From an uncultured Cellvibrio sp. (GTDB lineage: Bacteria > Pseudomonadota > Gammaproteobacteria > Pseudomonadales > Cellvibrionaceae): a stretch of DNA of 5,414 nucleotides. Each line of letters opens with the position of its first letter. Positions within the stretch are counted from its first letter, which is position 1. The notes below the pieces were generated by a model, which did no database searches, had not been told where the DNA came from, and was given only the letters and a program-made list of their open reading frames with translations. This document shows, one piece after another, positions 4,938 through 5,414 of this stretch. Location: assembly GCA_946482385.1 (NCBI GenBank), contig CAMLRI010000189.1, positions 1 to 5,414 on the forward strand, given 5' to 3'. The position numbers and the translations under genes were made by a program.

Positions 4938-5414
4938 TACCTTCGGTGCTCCGCTCGCGAGCACCAAACTTTTACCGCCTTTGGTGGCTGTCGCTATTAC
5001 TCCCTCCCGCTGGCTGCTGCGCTTGTTGCAGGCCGTTTATATCGCCTTGGCATTGCTGATTTTCTGGCTGTTGGCGCCCTATGCCGAAACCTATGCCGCC
5101 TGGTGGTTATTGCCAGTGTTGATGGTGCTGGTGTTGTGGTTTTCCTATCGTGCGCGGCTTGGGCAGGCTCGTTTTAGCGGCAGCCTGAGTTACCAATCCC
5201 CCTGGTGGATACTGTGCTGTAACACTGCCGTGCCCCCCGCAAAGTGCCAGGAGCAAACCCGGCGTTTTTCCTCGGATGTAAAAGCCTTGGTGTGGCCCTG
5301 GGTGATCATTCTTTATTGGCCGCCCCAGCCGATTTGTGGGGGGATGGCTAAGGATAGGGGGTTTACCCTGGTGCTGTTGCGGGATTCCCTTAGTGAAGCG
5401 GATTTCCGCCAGCT
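4912..5414 (+). CDS. YgfX/CptA-like inner-membrane protein, C-terminus outside window
   Basis: The frame stays open from inside sdhE to the right edge (167 codons, no stop). The predicted protein has a short N-terminus, then two hydrophobic segments at about residues 35-57 (WLLRLLQAVYIALALLIFWL) and 62-78 (AAWWLLPVLMVLVLWF) with a short loop, then a soluble part. This two-TM hairpin followed by a cytosolic domain ending in a motif like FTLVLLRDSLSEADFRQL is the layout of YgfX/CptA, normally encoded next to sdhE. In E. coli this protein has been reported to affect cytoskeletal proteins and to partner SdhE. The start is uncertain. GTG 4912 has GGA 8 nt upstream and overlaps sdhE by 26 bp. TTG 4981 or GTG 4984 would be closer to the E. 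coli N-terminal length but have no ribosome site. Only a few residues are probably missing. Confidence 0.75.
   Translation, partial: MPIPDYKADTFGAPLASTKLLPPLVAVAITPSRWLLRLLQAVYIALALLIFWLLAPYAETYAAWWLLPVLMVLVLWFSYRARLGQARFSGSLSYQSPWWILCCNTAVPPAKCQEQTRRFSSDVKALVWPWVIILYWPPQPICGGMAKDRGFTLVLLRDSLSEADFRQ
4945..4965 (+). other. GC-rich hairpin at the sdhE-ygfX junction
   Basis: GGTGCTC (4945-4951) and GAGCACC (4959-4965) form a perfect 7-bp stem with a 7-nt loop, 8 nt after the sdhE stop. An overlapping 10-bp palindrome GCTCGCGAGC lies at 4953-4962. The downstream tract is only AAACTTTT, so it would be at best a weak terminator or attenuator, or an mRNA processing/stability element that lowers ygfX expression relative to sdhE. 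Confidence 0.4.

Noticed and set aside
1..5414. CRISPR array, insertion sequence, tRNA/rRNA gene or toxin-antitoxin island
   Set aside because: No regularly spaced repeats, transposase frame, terminal inverted repeats or RNA-gene motifs were seen. The sdhE/ygfX pair was once proposed as antitoxin/toxin, but SdhE is established as an FAD assembly factor, so I do not call it a TA system.

Overview
This window reads as ordinary chromosomal core sequence from a gammaproteobacterium. Protein similarity and gene order suggest the Pseudomonas/Cellvibrio side of the class, and Cellvibrionales-like is my best guess. The basis is the pcm-nlpD-rpoS order, a full-length RpoS close to the E. coli protein, and a divergent ygfZ / sdhE-ygfX pair of the kind known near nadB and algU in Pseudomonas. 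I see no mobile element, CRISPR array, tRNA, rRNA or phage gene.

Layout, left to right. Positions 2-391 hold the C-terminal part of pcm (protein-L-isoaspartate O-methyltransferase) on the + strand. After a 187-bp AT-rich gap comes nlpD (579-1403), a LysM plus degenerate LytM/M23 lipoprotein that activates cell-wall amidase. A 134-bp leader with possible secondary structure precedes rpoS (1538-2545), the stationary-phase/general-stress sigma factor. A long, perfect inverted repeat at 2562-2616 looks like a bidirectional terminator separating rpoS from the convergent gene on the other strand. On the - strand, ygfZ (4464-3514, TTG start) and an HDOD-domain gene (3496-2660) lie 17 bp apart and probably form an operon. 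Divergent from ygfZ, on the + strand, is sdhE (FAD assembly factor), followed by an overlapping two-TM YgfX/CptA-like gene that runs off the right edge.

Functional themes. The left half covers protein repair, cell-wall separation and stress-sigma control, and the rpoS promoter may lie inside nlpD as in other gammaproteobacteria. The right half covers cofactor and protein maturation: YgfZ in Fe-S enzyme maintenance, and SdhE in flavinylation of succinate dehydrogenase, with YgfX as its membrane partner. The HDOD protein is a likely signalling adaptor.

I did not find a new system. The points worth a second look are start-site choices (sdhE, nlpD, ygfZ, ygfX), a -10 box overlapping the apparent sdhE ATG, the 24-bp-stem terminator, a candidate rpoS promoter and anti-Shine-Dalgarno pairing, and the ygfZ-HDOD linkage.
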